DNA of 64,000 nt from Prorocentrum cordatum (GCA_963575745.1 CAUYUJ010016693.1:436001-500000); one strand, 5' to 3'. Numbered from the stretch's first letter, positions 30,287-42,060 are shown. The notes: generated by a model from the letters alone, not told the origin. Numbers and translations are program-made.

Positions 30287-30866
30287 TTAGATCCTCTGAC
30301 CTTCCTTCTCCTCCTCCTCTTTCTCCTCCTGCATCTCCGGATCGTCAGCTTTGCTTTTCGGCGCCCCACCCCAGACAACAACCGTCGTTGGTCTGCCACC
30401 CAATGTGGACCCCCCAGATCTGGACCTCTTCGTGGGGACCGACTCCTCACACCAAGCAATGAGTTGTCTCATGTCCCCTGAGGCACATTTAGGCCGAAGA
30501 TGAGCAAGCACGTGTCGCTTGGACTTGTTGCACGGCGCGAAGAAGGCTGGATTGTCGGGCCATGGCTTGGTTATCGGGCGGCTGCTCGGGGAGATCCCGG
30601 CCGCTGCAAGGTCACCAGGCAGCTGCAAAACATCACCAAGACGCGTGGACGTTAGGATCACCCCTCCTCCCTACAGGGCAATTTTCAATACATGGGACTG
30701 TAGTTCTCGTAGCCTGTACGTATCGTCCCCTCTTAGAGGATACCGGAGAGGCTACCTGAGGGACCTTTCCGACATCGCGCGCTGACAGCCCAAGCATGGC
30801 GACGCAAGCCTCTCGGAAAGCCGAGGACATGCGAAACGTAGGGAAGGGCAGCGGTATCAGTGCCAT
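30287..30866 (-). pseudogene. Hypothetical broken gene, unknown product
   Basis: An ATG at 30866 opens a frame with normal composition (MALIPLPFPTFRMSS, FREACVAMLGLSARDVGK, SSKRGRYVQATRTTVPC). Near 30672 a change of one base in a G-rich run (GTAGGGAGGAGGGG) moves the coding sense to the next frame. That frame continues with TSTRLGDVLQLPGDLAAAG, FFAPCNKSKRHVLAHLRP and an acidic end, with its stop at 30287. About 190 residues would result if the shift were removed. I recognise no family. It may be a pseudogene, contain a very small intron, or carry a sequencing error. Confidence 0.35.
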
Positions 30867-32569
30867 GTCTTGTGTTTGCTGTTGTGTTATAGTGGGCCAT
30901 TGGACATCACAACCCCTTCCCAAAGTGTGGCTTCTGAACCAAATCGATGTTTGACGGTCCCGCGGCCCAAAAAGGCGGGCCCCAAGTGCGAAAACAACCG
31001 CCAAAAACTGCAGTAATACGTCGGAGGGCTGTGTCCTCTCCCACGTTCCCACCCATCACTCAGTTCGTCGCGCTACTCCTCGCTACCTTTTCTTCCCCCT
31101 CCTCCGCCTCCTCCTCCGCCTCCTCCTCCTCCTCCTCCTCTTCCTCCTCCTCCTCCTCGTCCTCCTCCTCCTCCTCCTCGATCTCACTCGTCCTCCTCCT
31201 CCTCCTCGTTCCTTTTCCTCCTGCTCCTCGTTCCTATTCCTCCATTATCCTCCTCTTCCGCTTCCTCCTCCTTGTCCTGTTCCTCCTCCTCCTCCTCCTC
31301 CTCCTCCTTTCATCGGTCCTCTTTGCTCCCCCTCGTTTCCCATCTCTCCTGCTGCTGCTGATCCTTCGTCGTGTCGTTTCTCCGCATTGCCCCAAGGGTC
31401 CCGACGGTTTACCTAGGAACTGCTTTCGTCATGAATCACGTTTTGTTTGTACCATGGCCCGGGCACAGCCCCCGCGGGCCGAAATCGAGGACGAACGCCT
31501 GGATTGGAAAGCGCACATCGTCGGACATCTCGGGTTGTCAGGGTCCTCCTCGTCCTCCTCGTACTCTTCCTTCCTCCTCCTTTTCCTGACTACTCCCTCC
31601 TCTTCCTCCTCCTGGCTACTTCTTGGCCGTCTCCACGGGTGCGTTATGACAAACCCCAATGGGAATCCAACCGCGGCGACAAAAACTTTCCACTATGTAC
31701 ATGGGTATCGATGTGTGTTCCTCCCCTGGCCCTCCTCCTCGTCCTCCTCCTCCTCCTCGTCTCCTGGCCTTCGGCGCGCACCCCCCGCTGGAGGCATGAT
31801 TGCCTTGAATAAGCAACGGAATATACATGGCATGCGCGCGCGTCGCGCGACTTGCAGGACATCGACACAAAAGCGAAGAGCAAGGCCCCAGGCTAGAACA
31901 AAAAACGGCGGCGATAACGAGGGGCAAGAGACGGACGGAACACAAGGGGGCCGACTTGGTAGCGCGGCAGCAGCAAGGAGACGGTGGACTAAGAAGGGAG
32001 TAAGACGGCGACAGAATGAGCGGGACGAGAAAGGACCGTGGCGGTTTTTGCCGTTGGCATGCTGGACAATCGGCACTGCGCGCGCCACGTCGCCGCGGCG
32101 CTCCCAACACACCACTGCTCACAACGTGCGCAGGATGAGGCCGCCAACTGCGCTCGTCACGTCACGTCGCCGCGGCGCTCCACGTCGCCGCGGCGCTCCA
32201 CGTCGCTTCGCGTGATGCGCGCGCCACGTCGCCGCGGCGCCCCCATCGCACCAATGTTCACGTGGACCATCTCGCCCGCCAACTTCTCGGTTTCCTCGCT
32301 GCACCATTCGGTCTGGGAGCTGGGCGCCCGCAGGCGCACCGCCAAGTCTGCTGGCGGCGCGAGGGAAAGGAGACTCAGGCCGGGGCCGCGTATCATCAGC
32401 AAACTGTCCACCGCCGACGCCTTGGAGGGCATCGCGTAGGAGATTCACCCAGAGAGCACGCAGGCCCTCCGCGCCCTTGCGCCAAGCGTCGACACTGGTT
32501 CCGCGGTGCATGGTCAGGCCCGTGAAGCCGGGGGCGTCACTCCGCGGGCCCCTCCCCAGCAGCCCTCGA
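30867..32569. other. Intergenic, CCT-rich, with a GCGCCGCGGCGACGTG repeat
   Basis: CCT-rich tracts fill 31090-31310 and 31530-31620. Four to five copies of ACGTCGCCGCGGCGCTCC or close variants lie at 32085-32245. A minus-strand frame at 32240-32500 (SLLMIRGPGLSLLSLAPPAD) is of mixed composition but too short and isolated to call. Confidence 0.4.
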
Positions 32570-32599
32570 GAACGTGGCGACAGCTTCGCAGATCGCCCC

Positions 32600-32740
32600 T
32601 CCCCCGCATCCTCCTCCTCCTCCTCCTCCTCCTCCTCCTCCTCCTCCTCCTCCTCCTCCGCCTTTCTCCTCCTCCTCCTCCTGCTCCTCCTCCTCCTCCG
32701 CCTTCCTCCTCCTCCTCCTCCTCCTCCTCCTCCCCAGGGA
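32600..32740. repeat. (CCT)n microsatellite
   Basis: Nearly pure TCC triplets are interrupted by CGCC and TTTCTCC. The tract sits inside the first diverged unit of the 101-bp satellite. Confidence 0.9.
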
Positions 32741-33880
32741 TCGCGAGGACCAACTTAGATTCGCGTCTGACAACACTCTTCCGCACCACCCAGCAGCACA
32801 GGAAAGTGGCAGACGTTTCGCTGATCGCAGCCCCCCGAGGACGGCGAGGTTCAATTTAGATCCGCGTGTGACGTCACTGCGCTGGACCTCCGAGCAGCCT
32901 TTGAAAATGGCGACAAGCTCGAAAGTTGCAGCCCCCCGAAGGCGGCGAAATGCCATTTTGATCCGCGCATGACGTCACTCAGCTGGACCCCCCAGCAGCC
33001 CTCGAAAGTGGCGACAGCATTTCAGTTCGCAACCCTCCAAGAATGGCGAGGTGTAACATAGAACCGCGTATGACGTCACTCCGCCGGACCCCCCAGGCAG
33101 CCCTCGGAATCGGCAAACAATTCTCTGATCGACCCCCCAAAGATGGCAACGTCTGATTCAGATCCGCGGACGACGTCACTCCGCTGAACCCCTACAATGC
33201 GGGCGCGGCCGCAAGAAACCCTCGCAAGAAACCTCTGCGCGCGAGGTGCACCTGAGGGGAAACCTGGAGCACCCTGAACGCAGCAGCTTCGTAAACGGCT
33301 GCGGGAAGTTACCGCGCAGCGCGCGGAGCGAAGAAACCCAATGTACCCTGACGAAAAGCGATGGTTTCTTGATGCGCGCCCCCACTGTAAGCAACCCTCG
33401 AAAGTGGCGACAATGTCGCAAATCCCCCCCCCCCAAGGGATGGCAACATCCCACGCAGTTCCGCGTATGACAGCACTCTGCGGCCCCCCCCGGCAGCCCT
33501 CGAAAATGGCGACTGTCTCGCAGATCCCACCCCCTCAGTCGAGCTCGGATCGGCCGAGTCGCATTAGGTCGGGCCTGTCCCCCATACAGGGGGATTTTGG
33601 GCGAAAAATTGAAAATACCCAGAAACTAGTAAAACAAAAATTCAAAAATGGTCAACAAATCGTCCCCAGGCTATGTTTAGGATGGCAACACTTTGCTGCA
33701 CCCCCCAGCAGCACTTGAAAGCGGCAACAGTTTCGCTGATCGCAGCCCCAACCAGAGAGGATGGCGAGGTCTAACTTGGCTCCGCGTGTGGCGTCCCTCC
33801 GCTGGACCCCCAATCAGCCCTCGAAAGTGGCGACAATTTCGAAGGTTGCAGCCCTACAGGGATGGCGAGGCGCCAGGGTA
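32741..33880 (+). repeat. 101-bp satellite with a TGACGTCA site, plus diverged outliers
   Basis: The word ACGTCACT occurs at 32871, 32972, 33073 and 33173, spaced 100-101 bp, with a diverged ACAACACT at 32770. Each unit also contains CAGCAGCCCTCGAAA-like and GTGGCGACA words and an ATGGCGAGG-like word. Diverged units recur at 33370-33530 and 33690-33870. Most central units carry the palindrome TGACGTCA. No gene is present. Confidence 0.8.
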
Positions 33881-34329
33881 GCAAGCAAGAGGGAAGCAAG
33901 GCAGAATGCAGGGTGGCAAACAAGTAAGAGGCGGGAAGAGAGGAGGGAGGCGGGAGGAGCAATGCACGACCGAAATGCCTTTTTCAAAACGGTGATGCGG
34001 ATTTCCCCCGGCGCGCGGTGCGCGCCAAGAAGATCTCAACGCCAATCCAACACATCCGCCCGAGCGTCCGAGAGAATGTGTTGATGCAGTTGCAGTTTAT
34101 TTCCACTTCTAGCCAGACTCGATCTCACCCCTATCCCTGAACTGCCAATCCCAAACGCTATGACACGCCTAGGGATGAGCCCTCAGAAAGTGCAGGGATT
34201 CGTCGGATCCGCATCAGCGGTAACCATACGGACATTGTACAATTTCAGGACGCTGTGATTTGAGCGAGTTTGGAAAACAACACACATTCTATATTTTAAT
34301 ATATTTATATATATGTATAGATATGTTAT
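33881..34329. other. Intergenic, nothing recognised
   Basis: No gene is seen. The stretch at 33985-34035 (GCGGATTTCCCCCGGCGCGCGGTGCGCGCC) faintly resembles the CGGAGGTCC foldback family, but the right arm is absent. Confidence 0.3.
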
Positions 34330-34621
34330 ATGCAAATAAAATTGTATATACACATACACACATACACACATACACACATACATACATACACACATTCATG
34401 CATGCATACATACATACGTACACACATACATACATACATACATACATACATACATACAAACAAACATACATACATATACACACACATACATATATACGTA
34501 CATACATACATACATACATACATACATACATACATACATACATACCTATACCTATACCTATATATATTTATATACATACATATAATATATATATATATAT
34601 ATAATATATATATATAAAATG

Positions 34622-34657
<36 letters not shown>

Positions 34658-34660
34658 CTG
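34330..34660. repeat. CATA and TA microsatellites
   Basis: A (CATA)n tract with TACA/CACA variants (34345-34545) is followed by CCTATA repeats and (TA)n (34555-34655). All frames read His/Tyr/Ile/Thr or Cys/Met/Tyr/Val repeats and are artefacts. Confidence 0.95.
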
Positions 34661-35405
34661 GAGGATTTCCAGCACCGTTCTATACCCGCCTATGTCCTTG
34701 AGGCGCGAGTTGGAGCGTGCTCCTGCTCAGTCCTCCAGCCTCAGACCCCCAACTGGGGGATGGATTTCGTCCCTGGGAGCCGCAGGGCGGCTCTGAGCAG
34801 ATGGCCCAAAGAGGCCGCCGAGACCACGAGGAGCGCAGGAGGGCCCCGAGAGGCCACGACCATACACTGTCCTCGGGTGCGCCAACGTTTCCTCCTCCTC
34901 AACTTCCTTGGGTGCGGGGGGGGGGGTCCTCTTCCTCCTGAACTTCCTCCTCCTCCTCCTCCTGGTGGGTACGTGTGCTGCTCCCTCCTCCTCCTCCTCC
35001 TCCTCCTGCTCCTCCTCAGGACTCTCCACTGCTCGAGCTTCCGACGCTCTCCAAGACGTCCAAACGAGGCCCCAAGACCGCCACGGGGCGGCCCGATAGG
35101 CCAACCCACAGAGGGCCCCAAGAGGGCCCAAGGAGTGCGGCCCGAGAAGCGTCCACGACGGTCGAAGAGGGCCAGAGGCAGCCCGAGGAGGGCCCCAAGA
35201 GGGGAGCGCGAACCAAACATCCGAGCCTTCCGCCCCAAGATGCCCCCCAGGAAACCCTCAGAGGACCCAAAAGGGTCCAACACTGCCTGCAGAAGGCGTC
35301 AAACCTGCCCGCGAGGCATCCCGACGAACATCCTCGAGGCCAACGGTCAACGACCCAGCACAGTGGCGTGGTGGGCCCAATTTGCTTCCCTCTCTCTCTA
35401 TTTGT

Positions 35406-35407
<2 letters not shown>
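34661..35407. other. Intergenic, partly CCAAGAGG-derived, with CCT tracts
   Basis: A small hairpin (GTGCTGGAGGATTTCCAGCAC) lies at 34654-34674. CCT tracts occupy 34935-35025. From 35050 to 35300 there are degenerate GGCCCCAAGAGGGCC words. No gene is seen. Confidence 0.4.
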
Positions 35408-35445
<38 letters not shown>

Positions 35446-35830
35446 AGAGAGACAGAGAGAGTGAGAGAGAGAGAGCGAACCAGCTAGAACGGTCGTGTAA
35501 AGGAATTCAAGAACCGTCGTATACACACATATATATATACATGTACACATGTGCTTGTTTGTACATAGTAAAGTATATGCTACAAGCTGGTAAACTTAAA
35601 CCCACGGCGCTCGTTCTCGCCGACTCACGCGTCGTTCTCGGCGTTCTGCAAACGCAGCGTCTCCTCCTCCTCCTCCTCCTCCTCCTCCTCCTCCTCCTCC
35701 TCTGGCACTCCTCCTGAAGCCGTCCTCCTCTGGCATTCCTCCTCCTCCTCCTCCTCCTCCTCCTCCTCCTCCTCTGGCCCTCCTCCTCCTCCTCCTCGTC
35801 CTCCTCCTCCTCCTCTTCCTCCTCCTCCTC
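35408..35830. repeat. (GA)n and (CCT)n microsatellites
   Basis: A GAGA dinucleotide tract runs at 35408-35476, then a short AT-rich stretch with ATATATACATGTACACA. (CCT)n tracts follow at 35661-35700 and 35745-35830. Confidence 0.9.
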
Positions 35831-36309
35831 GTCCTCATATCCTGGGCTTGTGGCGCGCCGCCCCCCTGGGGAAACCAAAGGTACCTACACTGCTACTCCC
35901 AAGACCTCTCCGGGGGCGCGCTCTGACAAGAACATCGGGGCGAACCCGGCGGTGCCGACGAGGGCCTCCGAGGAGGCCCCACAGGGGGTAGACGGGCGAG
36001 GGGCAGCGGCATGGGTACCTCTTGATGGGCCTGTTTTCCACCACTACCACCACAAGTTGGAAGGGGGAGGAGGAGGAGGAAGAGGAGGAGGAGGAGGAGG
36101 AGGAGGAAGAGGAAGAGCAGGAGGAGGAGGCGGAGGAGGAAAAAGAAACGGACGATGATGAGGAGGAGGATGTTCGGAACGGAACGGAACGGAAGACCCG
36201 AAGGGGAGTGCACGGCACTACAGTACAAGCGGAGCTTAAAACGTGGAAACCGTCAGAACTTATCTGAAGGAATCGGCCGTTTTGGCCTGCTCCTTTAGAC
36301 GGATCCTTT
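35831..36309. other. Left flank of LINE-A, with GGA tract and an inverted-copy motif
   Basis: The word GATGGGCCTGTTTTCCACCA, then ACCACAAGTTGGAAG, at about 36022-36062 is followed by a GGA microsatellite. A reverse-complement relative (CTCCAACTTATGGCGGTGG, then GGAAAAGAGGCCCATC) lies at 42195-42233, on the other side of LINE-A. A GGAACGGAACGGAA run occurs at 36178-36192. No gene is present. Confidence 0.45.
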
Positions 36310-36313
36310 CGTA

Positions 36314-36970
36314 TCAGGCTGACACACGCTGCTCATAGGAGGGGGCCGTCAGGGAACTGTAGTGTGAGGTCCTTACGACTGTCGGAGCGTCTGGGACAGG
36401 AGGGGCGGCGGAAAGGCCGAGCCTAGCAAGAGGGACCGCGCGATCACGAGCGGCCCGAACTTTGGGGTTCGGGCACAGACCCTTCGTGAAATCAAACAAC
36501 ATCTCTAAACCTTGGCGAGAAGGAGCCTCACACTGACGGCCTAACTTCAAACCCCTCCCTTGGGACCAACCCTCGCAGCGAAGACAGAGTATCTGCTCTC
36601 TGGACGGGTGCCGACACGACCCAGACGTCACGCCAGGAAACGATCTGGGTCCGAGCATGGCGACGAGCTTGTGGCCCATGGGATCGCGGAGCAGACCTCG
36701 GAGAAAAGGCGGCAGCCCACGACAACCGTCCATCGGAACGTTGTCTTTGCTGCCTTCAGCAACCCTGAAACAGGTCCTACACTGGAGACCCAACTCACTC
36801 TTTCTCCAATCATGCCACGACACTTGTCGCCGCGACCTCGGGGCGCTGATTTTGTGGGGCCTTGCCCACCGAGCCTCTTTGTCAAAACATGGGAGAACAC
36901 TCGCTGCAAGCTTCAGGAAATACCCCGCTCTTTCACCAACCACATCCAACTCGCTACGGAAGTCTGGCAT
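36314..36970 (-). pseudogene. C-terminal Cys-rich segment of LINE-A
   Basis: This frame follows the RNase H relic. It contains two Cys pairs that could be zinc-binding (LQCRTCFRVAEGS and ILCLRCEGWSQG), preceded by HDWRKSELG and containing GHKLVAMLG. Its position suggests it is the tail of the polyprotein. I know no named domain for it. Confidence 0.4.
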
Positions 36971-36987
36971 GGGAGCGGGGTGCAGAC

Positions 36988-37450
36988 TTAAACCTTGTTT
37001 TGCATATCGGTCAGCAGCTGCATTGGCAACCGCAAAAAAACGTTCTCTTCGTCAGCAAGGCACTGAATCTCATACTCACCTCGATGGGCCTTCACATGGC
37101 GTATTTCCTGGATCAGGGCCGTACCTGCTAGCTGCTGCGCAAATGCTTGCACTCCAGCAAACTTGCTGGACAGGGGGAGCTGATCATTCACATTTTTCTG
37201 ACACAGTCTGATGGCGGCTTGGCAATCAGCTCCGAGCACTGTTGGGCGCGAGGCAAGCTGGTCGCAACTTGCAATGCCACAGTGCTCAGCCATGGCGGGC
37301 GTCTGCGGCAGCACTCCTGGGACGATGCCTTTGACTATCGCCACTGGGTCCTCGCTCTCATCTGGGCAACCAGCTACTGCCCAGGCAGCCCGCTGCAGCG
37401 GCCGAATCCAAGGCTTCGTGCTCGAACCGTCGGACGCTAAACGCAGCGGG
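36988..37450 (-). pseudogene. RNase H domain relic of LINE-A
   Basis: The frame reads RLASDGSSTKPW (a damaged YTDGS motif 1), TPAMAEHCG (the Glu motif), LGADCQAAIRLC (the Asp motif) and IRHVKAHRG (the terminal His motif). These are the four signature regions of type I RNase H in the right order. It would remove the RNA template during reverse transcription. The upstream neighbour is a zinc finger in another frame. Confidence 0.7.
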
Positions 37451-37673
37451 GACTGGGGGTTAAATCAGCAATCGCTGCAGGTTCCATGTCCAACTCGGAT
37501 ACTTGCCCGCCGTAGAGATGCACCTCGGACGACGTGGACGGACAAGGCAGCGAGCTATCGCCATACGTATACATACCGCGCGTAAACATGGGGTTGTCAG
37601 GATCTTCGCGCGCAGCGTTGAGGAAAGCTGGCACTTCTGCTGCTGCGCGCGCCTCGACAGCTCGGGGGGGCAT

Positions 37674-37808
37674 GCAGGAATAGAGCCTGTGGTGGACTGT
37701 GTCCTGCTCCCCGCACTCACACAGCCCGTCACGCGAGTACCCCGAACGCCACGCTCGCTCGTTGGTCCACAGTCCACCACATCCACAGCTCTTGACTACA
37801 TACTTCAT
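37674..37808 (-). pseudogene. Zinc finger of LINE-A
   Basis: RDGLCECGEQDTVHHRLYSC fits the C-x-C...H-x4-C finger that lies between RT and RNase H in LINE polyproteins, here in the same position as in LINE-B. A Trp-rich stretch (CGGLWTNERAWRSGY) precedes it. Confidence 0.6.
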
Positions 37809-37885
37809 ACTTCTGGCACCTGTTTAACTTTCTGGCTTTCGGCCCCACGGCGCCCCGAATCAGGTCCAGGGTGGCCCTGGCCCCT

Positions 37886-37916
<31 letters not shown>

Positions 37917-38278
37917 CGAGCTTCCGAGCAAAATCGAACGCCCTCCCTCTCTGCAGACCAGCTTCCGCCTGTGCTGCTAGGAGAGCAGGAGGCGTTACAT
38001 ATAAATCCACTTTGAGACCTTCGTGATCTATCCAGGAGGGCGGGCCTTCAGCATGCCATCCAACACGCTTCAAACTCAGGGCGGCTCTGAAGATCGGCCC
38101 CTGGGCCTTGTTCCAAGACGGGCACTCGAGAGGCCCAGGCAGCTCCCACAGCATCAAGAGCTCGGCATGTGAGGCGAGGGGGGCATCAGGACGCCGCGAA
38201 GCGGTCCATATCATTCCACACCATTGCACGGCTGGGGCATTAGCGAAGCGGGCGCTGCCATCACTCAACGAAACACCC

Positions 38279-39844
38279 CTAGCCGTGAGCGAAACGCCAC
38301 CGTGAGCGGGCCCTCCACTTCGGGCCATCACTCTTTACGCTCAGCCACTCCGAGGCCGCGAGACCCAAGACCTCCACCCCGAAGCCGACAGCAGGAGCGA
38401 TGCACTGTTTCGAAAACTTATTGAACGGGGTCTCTTTGGGTCCCTTGAAACGCCTTCGGAGGCCCCGAACCTTGCGAATTCTCTTGTTCATTTGAGCTAC
38501 TCGGCTGCGCTGCTTCAGTCGTGCTCGCTGTGCATAACGTCGGGCACCTGCAAATTCGTCAAGACCGAGGTATGCAGCGCTGGCTTTGCACACCGACAGA
38601 GGTAAGTGCAGTGCCGTGCAGACATATCTGGCAAGCTCCGCGGGTGTGGACAGGATGGGCAACTTGCCTGAATGCAGCTCAGCCGGCAACTTGTCACTGG
38701 CAGCCTTGAACTGGTTCATGCCAGCGACGACCGCCGCCTTAGCAATCACATAATCAATGGACAAGACCTTGAGCCCTATGTCACCGATGTAGTTCTGGGA
38801 ATCCACAAACGGCGCCAGCTCAACACAAGTTGCGAGGCATCAACGGCATGGACCTTGACCGCTAGGTCGCTGGAGCCGTCGCCTGCAGGCAAGCAGTGTG
38901 TAACCATTTGCCTGTTGAGCGTGTTGCATTCCAAATCGCATGATCCTCGGGCATGCCCACATGTTGACAACTAGCTTCAACCAACAAACTGGGGCCCCAT
39001 GTCGCTGGAACTTGGTGCGCAGCTCATCCAAAGGAATTGACTCGTAATATTTACTCCAATCGGCAACTATCAGGACTCCGCACTTGTGCGCGACCTGGTT
39101 GCTCTCGGATCGCGCCGCCTGCAGCCATGCGCAATCAGTGGCGGCACGCCCTCGGCTAGCACCCTAGTGTCGCCGACCAGGTCCAGCGTGCATGTGGTCA
39201 ACCATGGGCTTACGTGCTCTCTGCCACGTTCGATATACAGCTGCATACAATATAACCAATCGGTTGTCACCTGACGGCTTACCAAGCATCGGCATCTGGA
39301 TCCAGCACAGCTGTTTGGGCAACATCCCGGTGGCCTCCGGAGCCGACAGCAGCGGCGCCAGCGCGTCGAGGCCGTCATCGTCCAGCAGCATCAGGTGCCT
39401 GGGGTGGAAATTATGGTAGCTCGTGGCCCCTGCTGGGAAGGACTGCGCTGCCCGCCGTAGATCCTCAGGCTCCAGGCGCGGACGCATAGATCGATCGGGT
39501 ACCCATGGAGGCTGCGCAGCCTCAGATGCATGCCATAGGCGTTTGTACATCTCTACCTCTGGAGCCACGATGACCACAAGGTCGCCCGACTGAATGCCGA
39601 TAGCGACAGCTGGCGCCGGGATGACCTTGACCTTCGTGGCGCGGCGCAGCGGGCGCGCACCACCGCATGAAGCCGTGCGGCACCACTCGGCCCACGTCCC
39701 ATTGTAATCCTTGGTCTCGCACTTGGCAGCCAGGTCAACGTCATCAGCTATGTCGTCCACGAAGGCTTGAATCTGCTCTGACGCGCATTCAGTCCTTGCC
39801 CTGGATCGGAGGAGATTATAAACGCGGCGATCTCGTCGGGGCAC
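38279..39844 (-). pseudogene. Reverse transcriptase relic of LINE-A
   Basis: The N-terminal fingers region is clear (FHPRHLMLLDDDGLDALAPL, then MLPKQLCWIQMPMLGKPSG and DNRLVILYAAVYRTW). After a scrambled middle, NYIGDIGLKVL occupies the YxDD active-site position with the first catalytic Asp replaced by Gly. The thumb follows (AELHSGKLPILSTPAELAR, AAYLGLDEFAGARRYAQ). Several frames are used, so no full RT is encoded. The function was synthesis of element cDNA at the target site. Confidence 0.75.
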
Positions 39845-40262
39845 ATCATCATGGAATCATTATTGCCGTGCTCTGCTTGTACCGCAGTGATGGCATTCTG
39901 TAGCCACTCCCAACCGTGAGAAACGCTTTGAACATCGCTGATGTCGTTGGTCGGGTCAGAAGCATTGACCCACCGTGGCCCCAGGTTCCGCGCATAGGCT
40001 CCTGGCCCGCGCAGCTCCACACCCGTGTTCTGCGCTATGTATTCGGCGAAGGCCACCACGAACTTGACATGCACGCGCGTGAGCAGCGCCCACACTACAG
40101 CGACGTCTGTGCTCGGGTCAGCTGCCATCCCGACGGTGCGTTCAGCTAGAGCTCGACGCAGCGACAAGTCCACTGGTTTTGTCGAAGGCCCTGGAGGTGG
40201 GACAGCTGGCAGCCTGGGCGAGACTGAGTAGACATAGTGCTGGACTTCCATACCAATGTTCA

Positions 40263-40950
40263 CTAACTGCAGCTGGACTGGGCGGTGCGCCGTCTTGTGC
40301 AAGGACATCGCAGAATGCACGCCGCGACGTCCTCCGACCACGGCATCACTGAGGCAAAAAAGTCAATCGTGCTGGCGCCTGTTCCTGCTCGGAACGTAAC
40401 CTGGCTGAGGTAAGCTAGCACCACGTCAGCCTGCTGCGGGAAGAGGTGCTGATCCAAGTCTATAGGCGACAGGCTCCAGTCCCCATCCGGCAAGAGCAGG
40501 CCCAGAGCACTGCGCCAACAAACGCCCTGCAGTAGCTAGTATATCAGAATTAATCCCAACCGCTCCAAATGAGTCTTTCATATGCACATTGAATATCGTG
40601 ATCGGAGGCCAGCCGATGATGTGCACAATGACCTGCTACAACCGCTGCTCCCATACAAGGTGGTCCCCGCGCAGGGTGGCGTAGGCCTAGGGCATCTCGA
40701 ACAAAAACCAGCAGTGCCTCCTGACGGGGCCATTCCTGCTGTACGACGTGCAGGTATGGCGGAACATTTCCACTGACGGCTGTGCGCCCAAGAGTAGGAC
40801 GCCTCCAGATTGTCATCCGTGCACCCAGTCTCCTGACACAGGAGAATCGTGGCTCCGGTCTTCATGAGTCTGGACTTCAGAGTCTCGCGACCACCCGATG
40901 CATTGAACGTCTCAATGAAGAAGGTACCCTGTACTTCAGGCTGCGCAAGC
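40263..40950 (-). pseudogene. EEP endonuclease relic of LINE-A
   Basis: Fragments in three frames follow EEP order: ETFNASGGRETLKSRLM and ILLCQETG (the N and E motifs), ITIFNVHMKDSFGA (the strand before the central His), and MPDGDWSLSP followed by TGASTIDFFAS (the GD region and a late Asp motif). In LINEs this enzyme nicks target DNA. Frame changes at about 40.8, 40.6 and 40.5 kb disable it. Confidence 0.65.
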
Positions 40951-41049
40951 TGGCGAATACCGCCAGCTCGAAGCCGTAACCCCGACAACAGCGGCAGCAC
41001 GCTATCAGGAACACTTCCGTCGGTTGGTGGCCATCTCTCCAAGAAGCTT

Positions 41050-41950
41050 GCGAAACGCTTATTCTCATTGGCACATCCTTGGGGGCTGGCATCTTGCCCG
41101 CCAGGTGCCTGCGCAGCTTGGACCATGTGGCCGATCCGAGGAAGGTACGTACTTCTTCATCCTCGAACTCCTCAGGCTTGACATCGAAGGGGTTGGCCTC
41201 ATCTTGCTGCGCTGCCTGCGCCGCACCGCTGAGCTGTTGCGCTGCCTGGCTGACCTGCGCCTGCAGGACCGTAATCTCCACCTTCTTGGCCGCCAGGGAT
41301 GCGCGTTTAGCTGCACGCGCCTCCTGCAACTCGTCGAGCTGTTTCTGCTTCTCGCCGATGTCCGCTTCCAGCTTGGTAACGGCCGCCGTGACTTTCTGCA
41401 GGTCGGACGTGGCCCTGCGATGCACCACCGCTGGGGTCCGCATGGACTCTTGCTGGTCACGTATGTCATCAATCTTACGCTGGATGCACCCTCGCACCTC
41501 GTCATGGTCCGTACCGTGCGGGACCGACTTGTACCTGGCCTCGAAGCACGCCAGCTGGGTAGCGAGCTTGGCCTTCTTGATGTCATCTGTGTCCGTGCCG
41601 TGGAGTTTTGTGTCCTTCTGGGGCTCGACACCTGGCTTCCAGGGGGGTGGTTTGGAAGCCCCACCCTCCTTGCAGCCAGCCGGGTGAACTGACTGCCCTG
41701 CCCCTCGCAAGAAATTATCAATCTCCGCCAGCCGCTTGCCGAGGTCTGATGGCAGGGAGCCCGTGGGGGCCGAGGAAAGCTTTGGTCTTGCCCTTCTCCC
41801 ACCTCTGGTGATGCTCGATGGCGGTCTTGCGGATGCGCAATGGGGCCTCGCGTCCGCACGCACACCGCACACGGCACGCCCAGTTTGCGGTGGCCGCACC
41901 GCACGCCCCGCATGCCCAGGTGCGCCTCATGGGGCCCCGCAAGACATCGG
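41050..41950 (-). pseudogene. Gag-like region of LINE-A with Cys ribbon and coiled coil
   Basis: The first part reads WACGACGAATANWACRVRCA, then CGREAPLR, a four-Cys ribbon. After a frame change, about 340 codons continue with a long heptad-type helix (VTKLEADIGEKQKQLDELQE, AAKKVEITVLQAQVSQAAQQ), then an acidic stretch EEFEDEEVRTFLG. This layout suggests an RNA-binding, self-associating ORF1/gag-like protein. The coiled coil is shared in style with LINE-B and LINE-C. Confidence 0.6.
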
Positions 41951-42060
41951 GCAAGTCGGGCAGCAGCGGTGCCATCGGCCGCCGCGAGGGGAAGCCGAGA
42001 CAACTTGTGGGATCGTGAAATCTTTGGCTCGCAAGCACGAGCCGCACTGAATACACGTGC

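Larger units (their letters stand above)
36310..42060 (-). mobile_element. LINE-A: nearly full-length but decayed LINE-like retrotransposon
   Basis: On the minus strand the order is Cys-rich ribbon and coiled-coil gag-like region (41.95-41.05 kb), EEP endonuclease (about 40.95-40.27 kb), reverse transcriptase (39.84-38.28 kb), a linker, a C-x-C...H-x4-C zinc finger (about 37.7 kb), RNase H (37.45-36.99 kb) and a Cys-rich tail (36.97-36.31 kb). This is the EEP-RT-RNase H layout of the I/L1-type LINE class. At least six frame changes and a damaged RT active site show it is dead. The ends are estimated from where coding-like sequence fades. Confidence 0.8.

Noticed and set aside
34260-34628. Frames of about 100 codons reading His/Tyr/Thr or Met/Tyr/Cys/Val
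   Set aside because: They arise from the CATA/TA microsatellite.
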